From: Treponema sp.
Lineage (GTDB): Bacteria; Spirochaetota; Spirochaetia; Treponematales; Treponemataceae
Assembly (NCBI GenBank): GCA_016290335.1
Contig: JAEETM010000002.1
Span: 29,674-93,673 of the forward strand
DNA: 64,000 nt
Direction of reading: 5' to 3'
In this document: in pieces, positions 8,952-16,627 of the stretch
How positions within the stretch are numbered: position 1 is the first letter of the stretch
Layout: the number at the start of each line of letters is the position of its first letter
Notes under the pieces: model-generated
The model's input: only the letters and a program-made list of their open reading frames with translations
The model's database searches: none
What the model was told of the DNA's origin: nothing
Program-made: the position numbers and the translations under genes

Positions 8952-10393
8952 TATTTACCTCCCTTTCGTTTAATTACTTTATGTTTTATCATAGTTGAAA
9001 AATAAATAAAGAGTAACATAGCAAAGCATACAAACATCATTATAATGCTGAAAAGACTTACATGATAAGAACCGGCAGAAACATAACCGCATGTAAAATC
9101 GCTTCCCTGAACCTTTATTACTTTTTCAATCGATTCAAAATCAAGGTCATCTATATTTTTAAAAATACTAGTTTTAAAGCCTTCATCATAAGTCAGATAA
9201 TCATCTTTTTCTGTAATAATTCCATCCGTAACTACATAATCAGGAAAAACTACAGTTTCATCATCATAATAATTCAGATTAAGAGATTTATAAGGCAAAG
9301 TAACTACATCCCAGTTCCATCTGTAAAAATCTTCAAGCTGTGGCAGCTCCTGTGCCTGTACTTCAGCTTTTCCAGGTATAAAGATTGCCTTTGATTTTTT
9401 TGTAAGTCCCGAGTTTGTAACATTGGAAAAAGTAAAGTAAAGTATTACAAGAACAATACTTGCAGTTGCTATTGGCATTACAATTTTTCCGTTTCCGCCG
9501 AATACCTGAATCATTTTTGCAGGTCGGATAAATACAGGATTAAAGGAATATCGTTTTGCGCGGGCTTCTTTTATTGCTAAGAAAAGATAAATTATCAGTG
9601 CTGTTGCAATAAGTGTAAGAATGAAAAATACACCGGAAAGTATTGAACCTGCAAAAGCACTCAAAATTGAAAGCGCAATTATAAATGCAACAATAAGCCC
9701 TTTAGAAAGATATTTTATTACACCCTTTCTTCCAAGCAGGTTGGAAATAAAGAATAACGCTATGTAAAGAAGTATTACGGCTGCTGCAGATGAATAAAAA
9801 GGATTACAGAAAACGTATAAAACAGGAATTAAACATTCAAAAACAAAGAAAAACTTGTTTTTAGAAAAGAAAGCAAGCATTATCATGAGGACTGAAACAA
9901 TTATCGGAAGCAGCCAGGGATAGGAATAGGAACTGTCTGATCCTGCTTCTATGTTTTCGTGTTCAAGAAAATGAATGCAGGCATCTATGTTTTTTTTGTA
10001 TTCTTCCGGGATGTAAATAAGCTTGTATTTTCCTGTTGAATCATAAAAATAATTGTTACGGAACTTAAGATAATCGGTAATGCTTTCATCTGAATTATTT
10101 TTGCCTGTGTGACTGCTGTAAAGTCCCATTTTTAGCATTGCCATTTCTACGGAGTTTTCAGAAAGCATAATCGGTATGTGCTGTTCTTCAAGGCTTACAT
10201 ACTCTGTAATACCGGCGTTCTTTAAAATATTAGAAACGACACCTGTATTGGCAGATGCCGGAACGTAAAGAACCGAGTAATTATTCCAAAGTTTTCCGCT
10301 GGGTACGGATCTGAAAATTACAAGCAGTGCAATTATGATTAAGACTGCCGGTAAAGCCATATATTTCTTTATATTTTCTTTTTTCAATTTCAT
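8951..10393 (-). CDS. Unknown polytopic membrane protein of the Rnf-like operon
   Basis: I do not recognise this 480-residue protein. It has an N-terminal helix (residues 11-28), an extracytoplasmic domain (30-155), about seven helices (156-325), a second extracytoplasmic domain (335-445) and a C-terminal helix (447-470) followed by a basic tail. The first loop, VPASANTGVVSNILKNAGI, resembles an ABC-transporter or FtsX-type periplasmic loop only weakly. No cofactor motif is seen. It overlaps the RnfC-like gene by one base and starts 4 bases after the phosphatase gene, so it belongs to the same operon. It could be an accessory, assembly or energy-coupling subunit of the Rnf-like complex (inference). 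Confidence 0.6.
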   Translation of the reverse strand: MKLKKENIKKYMALPAVLIIIALLVIFRSVPSGKLWNNYSVLYVPASANTGVVSNILKNAGITEYVSLEEQHIPIMLSENSVEMAMLKMGLYSSHTGKNNSDESITDYLKFRNNYFYDSTGKYKLIYIPEEYKKNIDACIHFLEHENIEAGSDSSYSYPWLLPIIVSVLMIMLAFFSKNKFFFVFECLIPVLYVFCNPFYSSAAAVILLYIALFFISNLLGRKGVIKYLSKGLIVAFIIALSILSAFAGSILSGVFFILTLIATALIIYLFLAIKEARAKRYSFNPVFIRPAKMIQVFGGNGKIVMPIATASIVLVILYFTFSNVTNSGLTKKSKAIFIPGKAEVQAQELPQLEDFYRWNWDVVTLPYKSLNLNYYDDETVVFPDYVVTDGIITEKDDYLTYDEGFKTSIFKNIDDLDFESIEKVIKVQGSDFTCGYVSAGSYHVSLFSIIMMFVCFAMLLFIYFSTMIKHKVIKRKGGK

Positions 10394-10397
10394 TATT

Positions 10398-10886
10398 CTA
10401 CATGAGCAATGAGAATGAAAGGCCGATTAAAAAACCAAGTACACAGCCAAGAATAACCTGTAATGGTGTATGACCGTCTACTTCCTTTATTGGTTTATAT
10501 TTTTCAATTGCCTTACTTTCTGCAAGCTCCTTACCAAGTTCATTCAGTTTATGTGCCTGTATTCCGCTTGAATGACGAACACCAAAAGCATCTCGTATTG
10601 TTACAAAGAAAACTACAAGACATAACATAAATAAATCGGAATTAATACCGTTTCTGAAGCCTATTGTTGTACAGATTGAAGCTACAAGAGCCGAATGACT
10701 TGATGGCATTCCTCCTGTTTTCCAGAACAAATTCTGTGCAAGTTCAGAAAAGGAATGTATGCGTCCGTGAATAAGATTTATGATTGTTTTTATAAACTGA
10801 GCGCCTAACCAGCTGAAAATACCGGCAAGGAAAATCGGATTTGTAACAAACATTTTTAATTGTTCACGTGTATTAGATAACATCAT
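10398..10886 (-). CDS. PAP2-related phosphatase family membrane protein (DUF212/YuiD-like)
   Basis: A 162-residue membrane protein. GGMPSSHSALV, then RDAFGVRHSSGIQA and EVDGHTPLQVILG form the divergent acid-phosphatase/vanadium-haloperoxidase signature of the DUF212 (YuiD) family, with the Ser-Ser-His and Gly-His-Thr-Pro elements expected for phosphate handling. Substrate is unknown; a lipid or prenyl phosphate is plausible. The start has AGGAATTA before ATG, and TATAAT lies about 20 bases upstream on this strand. It is the first gene of the minus-strand operon that runs through the Rnf-like genes. Confidence 0.8.
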   Translation of the reverse strand: MMLSNTREQLKMFVTNPIFLAGIFSWLGAQFIKTIINLIHGRIHSFSELAQNLFWKTGGMPSSHSALVASICTTIGFRNGINSDLFMLCLVVFFVTIRDAFGVRHSSGIQAHKLNELGKELAESKAIEKYKPIKEVDGHTPLQVILGCVLGFLIGLSFSLLM

Positions 10887-10959
10887 TAATTCCTATTATT
10901 ATCTTATAATTATATCATTAAACGGGATTTTTTACTAGATTTATGAATAAAAACCTTAA

Positions 10960-11064
10960 TTAAATGTTAGAAAAATACTCTCGCAAAGAACCGTATTTTG
11001 CTCCGCTATGCTTTATGACGCTCCACAAAATACGAACCTTTGCTACGTATTTTTCTACACTTAA
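10960..11064. repeat. Long inverted repeat (family C), about 45-bp arms
   Basis: The left arm beginning TTAAATGTTAGAAAAATACT, with GCAAAGAACCGTATTTTG inside, is nearly complementary to the right arm, which ends in CGTATTTTTCTACACTTAA. The spacer around 11008-11020 is short. As RNA this would be a hairpin of about 105 bases. A half copy, starting GAGCAAAATACGG, lies at 40126-40168. It separates the promoters of the divergent phosphatase/Rnf operon and the RluA-type gene. Confidence 0.85.
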
Positions 11065-11084
11065 TCTATTTATTATATTCACTC

Positions 11085-11113
11085 TAGAAATACACTTTTT
11101 TTGTAATTATAAT
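11085..11113 (+). promoter_or_regulatory. Promoter with -10 directly before the RluA-type start
   Basis: TAGAAA (11085-11090), 17-base spacer, perfect TATAAT (11108-11113), then 7 bases to the ATG at 11121. Transcription would start at or next to the A of the ATG. No Shine-Dalgarno sequence precedes the ATG, so a leaderless mRNA is predicted. Confidence 0.6.
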
Positions 11114-11120
11114 ATAAAAT

Positions 11121-12122
11121 ATGGATTTTAGAACTTTTACGGCCGGGGAAAATGATGATGACAGACGGGTGGATAAGATTGTGCGCATTATTTGTCCGGA
11201 GATGGCGCTTTCGGAGGTTTATAAGGCTATAAGGAAGGGGCTGGTCAAAGTCAATGATAAAAAAGCTTCGCAGGAATACAGGGTTCATAAAGGTGATAAA
11301 ATCTCAATAGCAGCATTCTTTTTTGATGATGAAGCTGGAAAAACTGATGAAAATAATGCAGCCTCAAAAGTGTTGAAAAGTGATATTGAAGTTCCGGTTT
11401 TGTTTAAGAATGAAAATATAATTATTTATAACAAACCAAAGAATGTTCTTGTTCACAGCAGTGGAAAATCATCCTCTGTACTTTCGCTGGAAGCTTATAC
11501 TAAAGAATTATACGAACTGTACAAAAAACAAAATCCTGAAAGTTTATCTTTAGCTTTTACTCCTGGGCCCTTGCACAGGCTTGACCGGTATACAACAGGA
11601 ATTGTCGCCTTTTCCTGGAGTTTAAATGGAGCCAGATGGTTTTCGGAAAATATAAAAAATCACACAATCCAGAAAAAATACGTTGGAATTATTCAGGGTA
11701 ATCTAAAATGTATTCAGGAATGGAAAAGCATAATAAAACAGGACAATGAAAAAACAGGCAAATCATTCCACACAGTAACAGCTTTTGCTTATTCAGACAG
11801 TGAAACTGAGGAAAATGAGGATGGCAAAGAAGCTTATACCACGGTAACCCCTTTAGCTCACGGAAAATTAAACGGAATTGAAGTAACATACGCCGAGTTC
11901 TTTATAAAAACCGGCCGTCATCACCAGATCCGCGCACAGGCCGCGCAAAATGGTTACCCTCTCTATGGCGATACAGCCTACGGTGCCTCTCAATCACTTC
12001 AAAAATCCTATTTTCTCCACGCCCTCTCCCTTATCATTCCACAAAATCCAATCGGTCTTCCAAATATAATTGAGGCTCCACTTCCATCGGATTTTCAGGA
12101 AGCATTAAACAGTTTTTTTTAA
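11121..12122 (+). CDS. RluA-family pseudouridine synthase
   Basis: A 333-residue protein with an N-terminal S4 RNA-binding domain (about residues 12-60) and a RluA/RluC/RluD catalytic domain. HRLDRYTTGIV near residue 151 contains the catalytic Asp, and GRHHQIRAQA near 265 is the other family signature. These enzymes convert uridine to pseudouridine in 23S rRNA or tRNA; which site is modified cannot be told. ATG at 11121 is the first in frame and sits 7 bases after a TATAAT box with no Shine-Dalgarno sequence. The gene is monocistronic or leads into the P-loop gene 73 bases on, which has its own promoter. Confidence 0.88.
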   Translation: MDFRTFTAGENDDDRRVDKIVRIICPEMALSEVYKAIRKGLVKVNDKKASQEYRVHKGDKISIAAFFFDDEAGKTDENNAASKVLKSDIEVPVLFKNENIIIYNKPKNVLVHSSGKSSSVLSLEAYTKELYELYKKQNPESLSLAFTPGPLHRLDRYTTGIVAFSWSLNGARWFSENIKNHTIQKKYVGIIQGNLKCIQEWKSIIKQDNEKTGKSFHTVTAFAYSDSETEENEDGKEAYTTVTPLAHGKLNGIEVTYAEFFIKTGRHHQIRAQAAQNGYPLYGDTAYGASQSLQKSYFLHALSLIIPQNPIGLPNIIEAPLPSDFQEALNSFF

Positions 12123-12155
12123 TTTTTTTTACTTATTACCAGATATTATATTTTG

Positions 12156-12184
12156 TTGAGATAACAACAATTATGCTTTATACT
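12156..12184 (+). promoter_or_regulatory. Promoter of the P-loop/Asp23 gene
   Basis: TTGAGA (12156-12161), 17-base spacer, TATACT (12179-12184). The ATG is at 12196, so the expected transcript has a leader of only about 4-5 bases and no Shine-Dalgarno sequence. Confidence 0.65.
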
Positions 12185-12195
12185 ATACGTGCAAT

Positions 12196-13173
12196 ATGAA
12201 AAATCCTTTTAAGCTTATTTCCCAAAAGTTCCATCCAACCCTTGTTTATGCTTTAGTTGGAGAAAGCGGTACGGGTAAAAGTTATCATTCAAAGCTTCTC
12301 GCCGAAGAATATGGAATTGATGCCATTATTGATGACGGACTTCTTATTCAGGATGAAAAAATTATTGCCGGCCATTCAGCAAAACGTGAAAAAACTTATA
12401 TGGGAGCTGTTCGAGTTGCCCTTTTCGATGATAAGGAACACCGCGATTCAGTCGCAAAAGTATTAAAAAAAGCCCACATAAAAAAACTTCTTATTCTTGG
12501 AACTTCAGAAAAGATGGTAACAAAAATTGCCATGCGATTGCAGCTTCCCCAGCCTTCAAAAATCATACACATTGAAGAAATAGCATCCAAGGAAGAAATA
12601 GAAAAAGCCGTAAAATCTCGCCAGGTAGAAGGAAAACACGTAATTCCTGTTCCATCAATCGAGGTAAAAAAATCTTATCCGCAGATATTTTCAAACTCAA
12701 TGCACGATTTTTTCAGCAAAAAAAACATTTTCAGTAATTTGAGAAAAAACAGCGGAAAGATGATTGAAAAATCTATTGTTCAGCCTGAGTTTTCAAAAAA
12801 AGGTCGTGTAGAGATTTCAGAAGCTGCACTAACCCAGATGGTAACTCATTGTGTTTCTGAATGTGACCCTGAAGTTAAAATCAAAAAAATCTCCATCAAA
12901 AAAGATTCACGCGGTTATAAAATAATTGTAACAATAGACGTTCCTTTCGGCACACAACTTACAGGAAAAGTTCATAAGCTTCAGCAGTATATAATTGACA
13001 AGATAGAAACCCTTACAGGCATTCTGATTGAAGAAGTAAGTATTGTAATCGACAAAATCACAAAGGTAGAAACTCCTGTCGTAGAACCTGAAAAAAAGCA
13101 GAATCTAGACTTTTTAAAACAAACTCTCGCCCGCTTTCACATCGATAAAACTACCCCTGAAGACAAAAAGTAG
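12196..13173 (+). CDS. P-loop NTPase fused to an Asp23-like domain
   Basis: A 325-residue protein. Residues 1-150 hold a Walker A motif (VGESGTGKS, 21-29) in an otherwise unassigned P-loop domain; LLILGTSEKM near 97 fits a strand before a switch region. From about residue 202, KGRVEISEAALTQMVTHC begins a domain resembling Asp23/Gls24, ending VSIVIDKI. The linker 150-200 is basic. I infer a nucleotide-dependent cytoplasmic protein; its partner is unknown. The fusion is unusual because Asp23 proteins are generally stand-alone. The start follows the TATACT box at 12179 and has no ribosome-binding site. Confidence 0.6.
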   Translation: MKNPFKLISQKFHPTLVYALVGESGTGKSYHSKLLAEEYGIDAIIDDGLLIQDEKIIAGHSAKREKTYMGAVRVALFDDKEHRDSVAKVLKKAHIKKLLILGTSEKMVTKIAMRLQLPQPSKIIHIEEIASKEEIEKAVKSRQVEGKHVIPVPSIEVKKSYPQIFSNSMHDFFSKKNIFSNLRKNSGKMIEKSIVQPEFSKKGRVEISEAALTQMVTHCVSECDPEVKIKKISIKKDSRGYKIIVTIDVPFGTQLTGKVHKLQQYIIDKIETLTGILIEEVSIVIDKITKVETPVVEPEKKQNLDFLKQTLARFHIDKTTPEDKK

Positions 13174-13187
13174 CATTGTAACAATGT

Positions 13188-13270
13188 GCAGTTTTGCTTA
13201 TTGCAAAACTGCAAGCGAAGGCTGTATAAAGGTTTGTTAAGATTTAGCTTCAGCCTTCGCAGCTTTCGCT
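13188..13270. repeat. Two-hairpin repeat (family B), copy 1
   Basis: GCAGTTTTGC (13188-13197) pairs with GCAAAACTGC (13203-13212). Directly after it, GCGAAGGCTG (13215-13224) pairs with CAGCCTTCGC (13251-13260), followed by AGCTTTCGCT. The same two-hairpin order is found at 20224, 54817 and 62457. The right part encodes the alanine/lysine-rich last residues of the PcnB-like protein. Confidence 0.88.
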
Positions 13271-14343
13271 ATTTTTGGTTGAATCCTTATAGCAACTCCC
13301 AGACTGTTCATCGCTGCCCTAACCGCATATTCAAGCTCCCTTCTCTGCGGATTCATAGGAAGTACAAAGTTACGGCATTCAGCCCAGGTTTTTGCATAAA
13401 GCTCGCTTGCAGAATACTTCTGAGAAGTTTCCTTTTTCCAGTCTGTAAGTGTTGTAACAAAATCATAAATCAGATAAAAAAGCTTCTTTCCAAGGCGTAC
13501 AGAAGGATCAGACTTTACAAGCTCGTCAAGTTTTTTAAGGCTTGTAAAGTAAGCTTCTTCCAGTTCAGGATTATCAAAAATCATTGCGGCAGCAGAAGGC
13601 TGTAAATACATGAATAAATCTGTATCAAGAGCTTCTACAATTATGTCGTAGGAATGTCCGCTGTTTATGATTTTAAGCAATTCTTCTGTAAGTCTTGAAG
13701 GAGATATCTGACCTAAAAGTTCTGCAGATTGTCTGATTTTTCTGCGCAAAGAAAAAGACATTTTTGCATGTGTCGTAGCTGAATATTTTATAGCCCTCAG
13801 CATTCGTACAGGGTCTTCAACAAAAATAGTATCAATTGAAATTACAGGACGAAGAACGTGCTTTTTTATATCACGCATTCCGCCAACATAATCAATTACC
13901 TGTTCAAGAATCGGGTCGTAATACAGGGCATTGAGGGTAAAATCTCTTCGGTGAACGTCCTGTTCAATTGTTCCAAAATCATTACCGACTGAACCGTCTG
14001 CATTAGAACGGAATGTACTTACTTCGAATATTTTCTGTCCGAAAACAACGTGAACAAGCCTAAACCTGCGTCCGATTATTCTTGAGTTTCTGAAAATCTT
14101 TTTAATTTTTGAAGGGGTTGCATCAGTAACAATATCAAAATCTTTCGGAGTGTTTCCTACTATCAAATCTCTGACTGCACCACCAACAATATAAGCGGTA
14201 TATCCTGCATCTCTCAGCCTGTTGATTATCTGGATGGCATCTGGATCGATTTTATTATTTGAAATAAGATGCTCATCCTTAGTGTAAACGACGGCTTTTT
14301 TTACAAGATTTCCTTTTACATCTGTACCATATCGATATAACAC
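13237..14343 (-). CDS. pcnB: Poly(A) polymerase / tRNA nucleotidyltransferase family protein (PcnB-like)
   Basis: A 368-residue class II nucleotidyltransferase. YIVGGAVRDLIVGN and PKDFDIVTDAT (catalytic Asp68 and Asp70) are followed by RRDFTLNALYYD and VEDPVRMLRAIKY. The 40-residue preamble and the C-terminal tail rich in Ala/Lys fit PcnB (poly(A) polymerase) better than a CCA-adding enzyme, but the two are hard to separate by eye. Candidate starts are limited: the frame has TAA eight codons upstream, and only ATT (14344-14346) or GTG (14341-14343) lie between. GTG is given here. No Shine-Dalgarno sequence is seen. The final residues AKAAKAEAKS come from repeat family B. Confidence 0.83.
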   Translation of the reverse strand: MLYRYGTDVKGNLVKKAVVYTKDEHLISNNKIDPDAIQIINRLRDAGYTAYIVGGAVRDLIVGNTPKDFDIVTDATPSKIKKIFRNSRIIGRRFRLVHVVFGQKIFEVSTFRSNADGSVGNDFGTIEQDVHRRDFTLNALYYDPILEQVIDYVGGMRDIKKHVLRPVISIDTIFVEDPVRMLRAIKYSATTHAKMSFSLRRKIRQSAELLGQISPSRLTEELLKIINSGHSYDIIVEALDTDLFMYLQPSAAAMIFDNPELEEAYFTSLKKLDELVKSDPSVRLGKKLFYLIYDFVTTLTDWKKETSQKYSASELYAKTWAECRNFVLPMNPQRRELEYAVRAAMNSLGVAIRIQPKIAKAAKAEAKS

Positions 14344-14389
14344 AATGAATGAATAATATTGTGTTTAGGGAATGATAGTCAACTAGCAG

Positions 14390-15334
14390 TTACCCGATAC
14401 ATCCATTCAGCCAGGCAAGGAGGTCTGATTCAACCACCTCTTTGTCTACTTCATTGAGGATTTCGTGACGGTCTTCCGGATATTCTTTGATTACGATGTT
14501 TTTAATTCCCTTTCGGCAGTAGATTTTGTAAAGCTTCTGGACTGTTTTTCCGTAATCACCTACAGGGTCCTGACCACCATAAATCATGTAGAGAGGAAGT
14601 TCTTTTGGAATGTTGTCTATATTGCTGCGATTGTGGATTGTACTGAGGCCGGTCATCATATCTGAATAGAATGATGTTGTGAGCGGGATATTGCACCACT
14701 TGTCGGAAAAGAACATCTGTACGTTCATTTCGTTTCTTGAAAGCCAGTCATGGTTTGTTTTCTTTTCTGTTTTTTCGTTATAGTTACCGAAAGCAAGGGT
14801 ATCAAGGAATGGAACAAAACTGTTTCCGCCGCGAATTGCTTTTATAAGTGAAACTGCAATCTTTCCAAAGAAAATCAAGGCATCTCTAGGACCTGCTGTA
14901 CCGCAGAGAACACAACCGTCTATATCTTTTCCGTAATTTTCAATATAGCCCTGAGCAACAAAAGAACCAAAGGAATGACCAAGTAAAACAATCTTTTTTC
15001 CGGGATATTCTTTTTTGTAGGAATCAATAACTTCGTGTAAATCTTCTACAACTCTTGCAAAACCGTCTTTATCTGCAAGTTTACCGAACATTCCAGTTTT
15101 TGCTTCTACGGCAAGTTCAGCAGTTTTTCCATGGCCACGCATATCATAAGCATTAAAAACATAACCATTTTCTGCTAGTATTGAGCCAATTCTATCATAC
15201 CTAAGAGAATGCTCTGCAAGTCCGTGATGAAGTTGAACAATTCCTTTAATATCTTCTTCAGGATCCGGTGCCCATCTGTTAATCCATAGTTCAGTACCAT
15301 CATTTGCCTTAAATGCAAAACCCTTAATCTGCAT
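14390..15334 (-). CDS. Alpha/beta hydrolase, monoacylglycerol lipase / lysophospholipase-like
   Basis: A 314-residue S33-type hydrolase. The nucleophile elbow LLGHSFGSF puts Ser at about residue 121. LHHGLAEHSLRY is the oxyanion-hole region, YDMRGHGKT follows, and GGQDPVGDYG plus EDRHEIL supply the probable catalytic Asp and His. This pattern is typical of monoglyceride lipases or lysophospholipases that act on lipid esters in the cytoplasm. The frame is open to a TTG at 15349, but ATG at 15334 is chosen because GGAGG lies 8 bases before it. The neighbouring TrmA-type gene is divergent, 57 bases away. Confidence 0.8.
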   Translation of the reverse strand: MQIKGFAFKANDGTELWINRWAPDPEEDIKGIVQLHHGLAEHSLRYDRIGSILAENGYVFNAYDMRGHGKTAELAVEAKTGMFGKLADKDGFARVVEDLHEVIDSYKKEYPGKKIVLLGHSFGSFVAQGYIENYGKDIDGCVLCGTAGPRDALIFFGKIAVSLIKAIRGGNSFVPFLDTLAFGNYNEKTEKKTNHDWLSRNEMNVQMFFSDKWCNIPLTTSFYSDMMTGLSTIHNRSNIDNIPKELPLYMIYGGQDPVGDYGKTVQKLYKIYCRKGIKNIVIKEYPEDRHEILNEVDKEVVESDLLAWLNGCIG

Positions 15335-15376
15335 AATAGTTGCCTCCAATATTCTATGTATTATTTTTAGAAAAAA

Positions 15377-15385
15377 TGGTAAGAT
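15377..15385 (+). promoter_or_regulatory. Extended -10 promoter of the TrmA/RlmD-type gene
   Basis: TGG followed by TAAGAT (15380-15385) is an extended -10 element; no clear -35 is seen. It lies 6 bases before the ATG at 15392, again predicting a leaderless mRNA. Confidence 0.5.
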
Positions 15386-15391
15386 TTGTAT

Positions 15392-16627
15392 ATGAGCGGT
15401 ATGAATACAGAAATTGTAACTACAGAAAAGACGGTATTTGGCGGAAATACAATTGCCAGAATCGACTCTAAAACAGTTTTTATCCCTTTTTCATTGCCGG
15501 GTGAAACCTTATCAATTAACATAGTACAACACAAAAATGATTATGACAACGCAGAAATAGTAAAAATAATTGAACCTTCTCCATACAGAATTACACCGCC
15601 CTGTAAATATTATGGTCTTTGCGGTGGCTGTAATATGATGCATGTTGCTCCTGAATATCAGCGTGAATTACGAAAACAGATGCTTTACGATGCTTATAAA
15701 AGCAACAAGATTGAGCCTGAATGTGAAATAGAAACTGTTTATGGTCCTGATTATAACTACCGTGCAAGATTCCAGCTTAATGAAGGCGGTTTATCTCAAA
15801 GAAGCGGAAATAATGTTGTCCAGATAAAAGAATGTCTTTGTGCAGAATCACCTGTAAATCAGTACTTTGCTGAAACACCTGCAGAAAAGCGTCCGTCTGG
15901 AAGATGCCATGTTTTTGGTAGTGAAAAATCTGTTCAAAAGCTCACAATTGAAAAAATTGATGATTTTTCCGGTAAAAAAGTCTTAAATAATAGACAAGTT
16001 GGTAATAAATCTAAGAAACTGAAAAACATAAAAGAAAATCACTATTTTTCCGGTACGATTTTGTCGCCAGAAAATACGGTTACTGCTGTACTGAATGGCA
16101 AAAACATTGAGTTTGATGTACGGGGCTTTTTCCAGTCTAATCTTTTTGTATTCGAAAAGGTTGTAGATTTAATGATAAAACTTCTTCCTCCGGGTGAGAA
16201 TGTTCTTGATATGTATTCGGGCTGCGGTTCACTTTCTGTTTTTCTTGCAGAAAGATTTGCCAACGTTGTTATGGTTGAACATAACCGGGATGCAGTTGTT
16301 TTTGCAGAAAGAAATATGAATGGAAAGCAGCATTTAAGCTATGGTTTAAGCGGTGAAAACTGGGTAAAAAACTGTGCTTCCTCCTGCCCTGCTTTTGATG
16401 CCTGTGTAATTGATCCTCCACGTTCCGGCGCAGAAAAAGCTGTAATTCAATATCTTTGTAAGAGTAAAATCCCTGTAATTCTTTATATTTCATGTAATCC
16501 GACAACACAGGCAAGAGATGCAAAAAGCCTTATAGAAGCAGGTTACTCAATGGAAAGGCTTTTTCTTCTTGATTTTTATCCGAATACAAGTCACATTGAA
16601 AGCATGGGGTTGTTTATTAAGTCATAA
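15392..16627 (+). CDS. TrmA/RlmD-family RNA uracil-C5-methyltransferase
   Basis: A 411-residue class I methyltransferase. An N-terminal TRAM-like barrel (residues 1-60) precedes the Fe-S cysteines CKYYGLCGGCNMMH near 70, with a further Cys in VQIKECLC. The SAM site VLDMYSGCGSLSVFLAE is near 273, DPPRSG near 352 and the catalytic Cys in YISCNPTT near 366. These enzymes make 5-methyluridine in 23S rRNA (RlmC/RlmD type) or tRNA; the Fe-S motif favours the rRNA class. ATG at 15392 is preferred over TTG at 15386 because of the extended -10 six bases upstream. A second ATG lies 9 bases downstream. The stop abuts the next gene. Confidence 0.85.
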   Translation: MSGMNTEIVTTEKTVFGGNTIARIDSKTVFIPFSLPGETLSINIVQHKNDYDNAEIVKIIEPSPYRITPPCKYYGLCGGCNMMHVAPEYQRELRKQMLYDAYKSNKIEPECEIETVYGPDYNYRARFQLNEGGLSQRSGNNVVQIKECLCAESPVNQYFAETPAEKRPSGRCHVFGSEKSVQKLTIEKIDDFSGKKVLNNRQVGNKSKKLKNIKENHYFSGTILSPENTVTAVLNGKNIEFDVRGFFQSNLFVFEKVVDLMIKLLPPGENVLDMYSGCGSLSVFLAERFANVVMVEHNRDAVVFAERNMNGKQHLSYGLSGENWVKNCASSCPAFDACVIDPPRSGAEKAVIQYLCKSKIPVILYISCNPTTQARDAKSLIEAGYSMERLFLLDFYPNTSHIESMGLFIKS

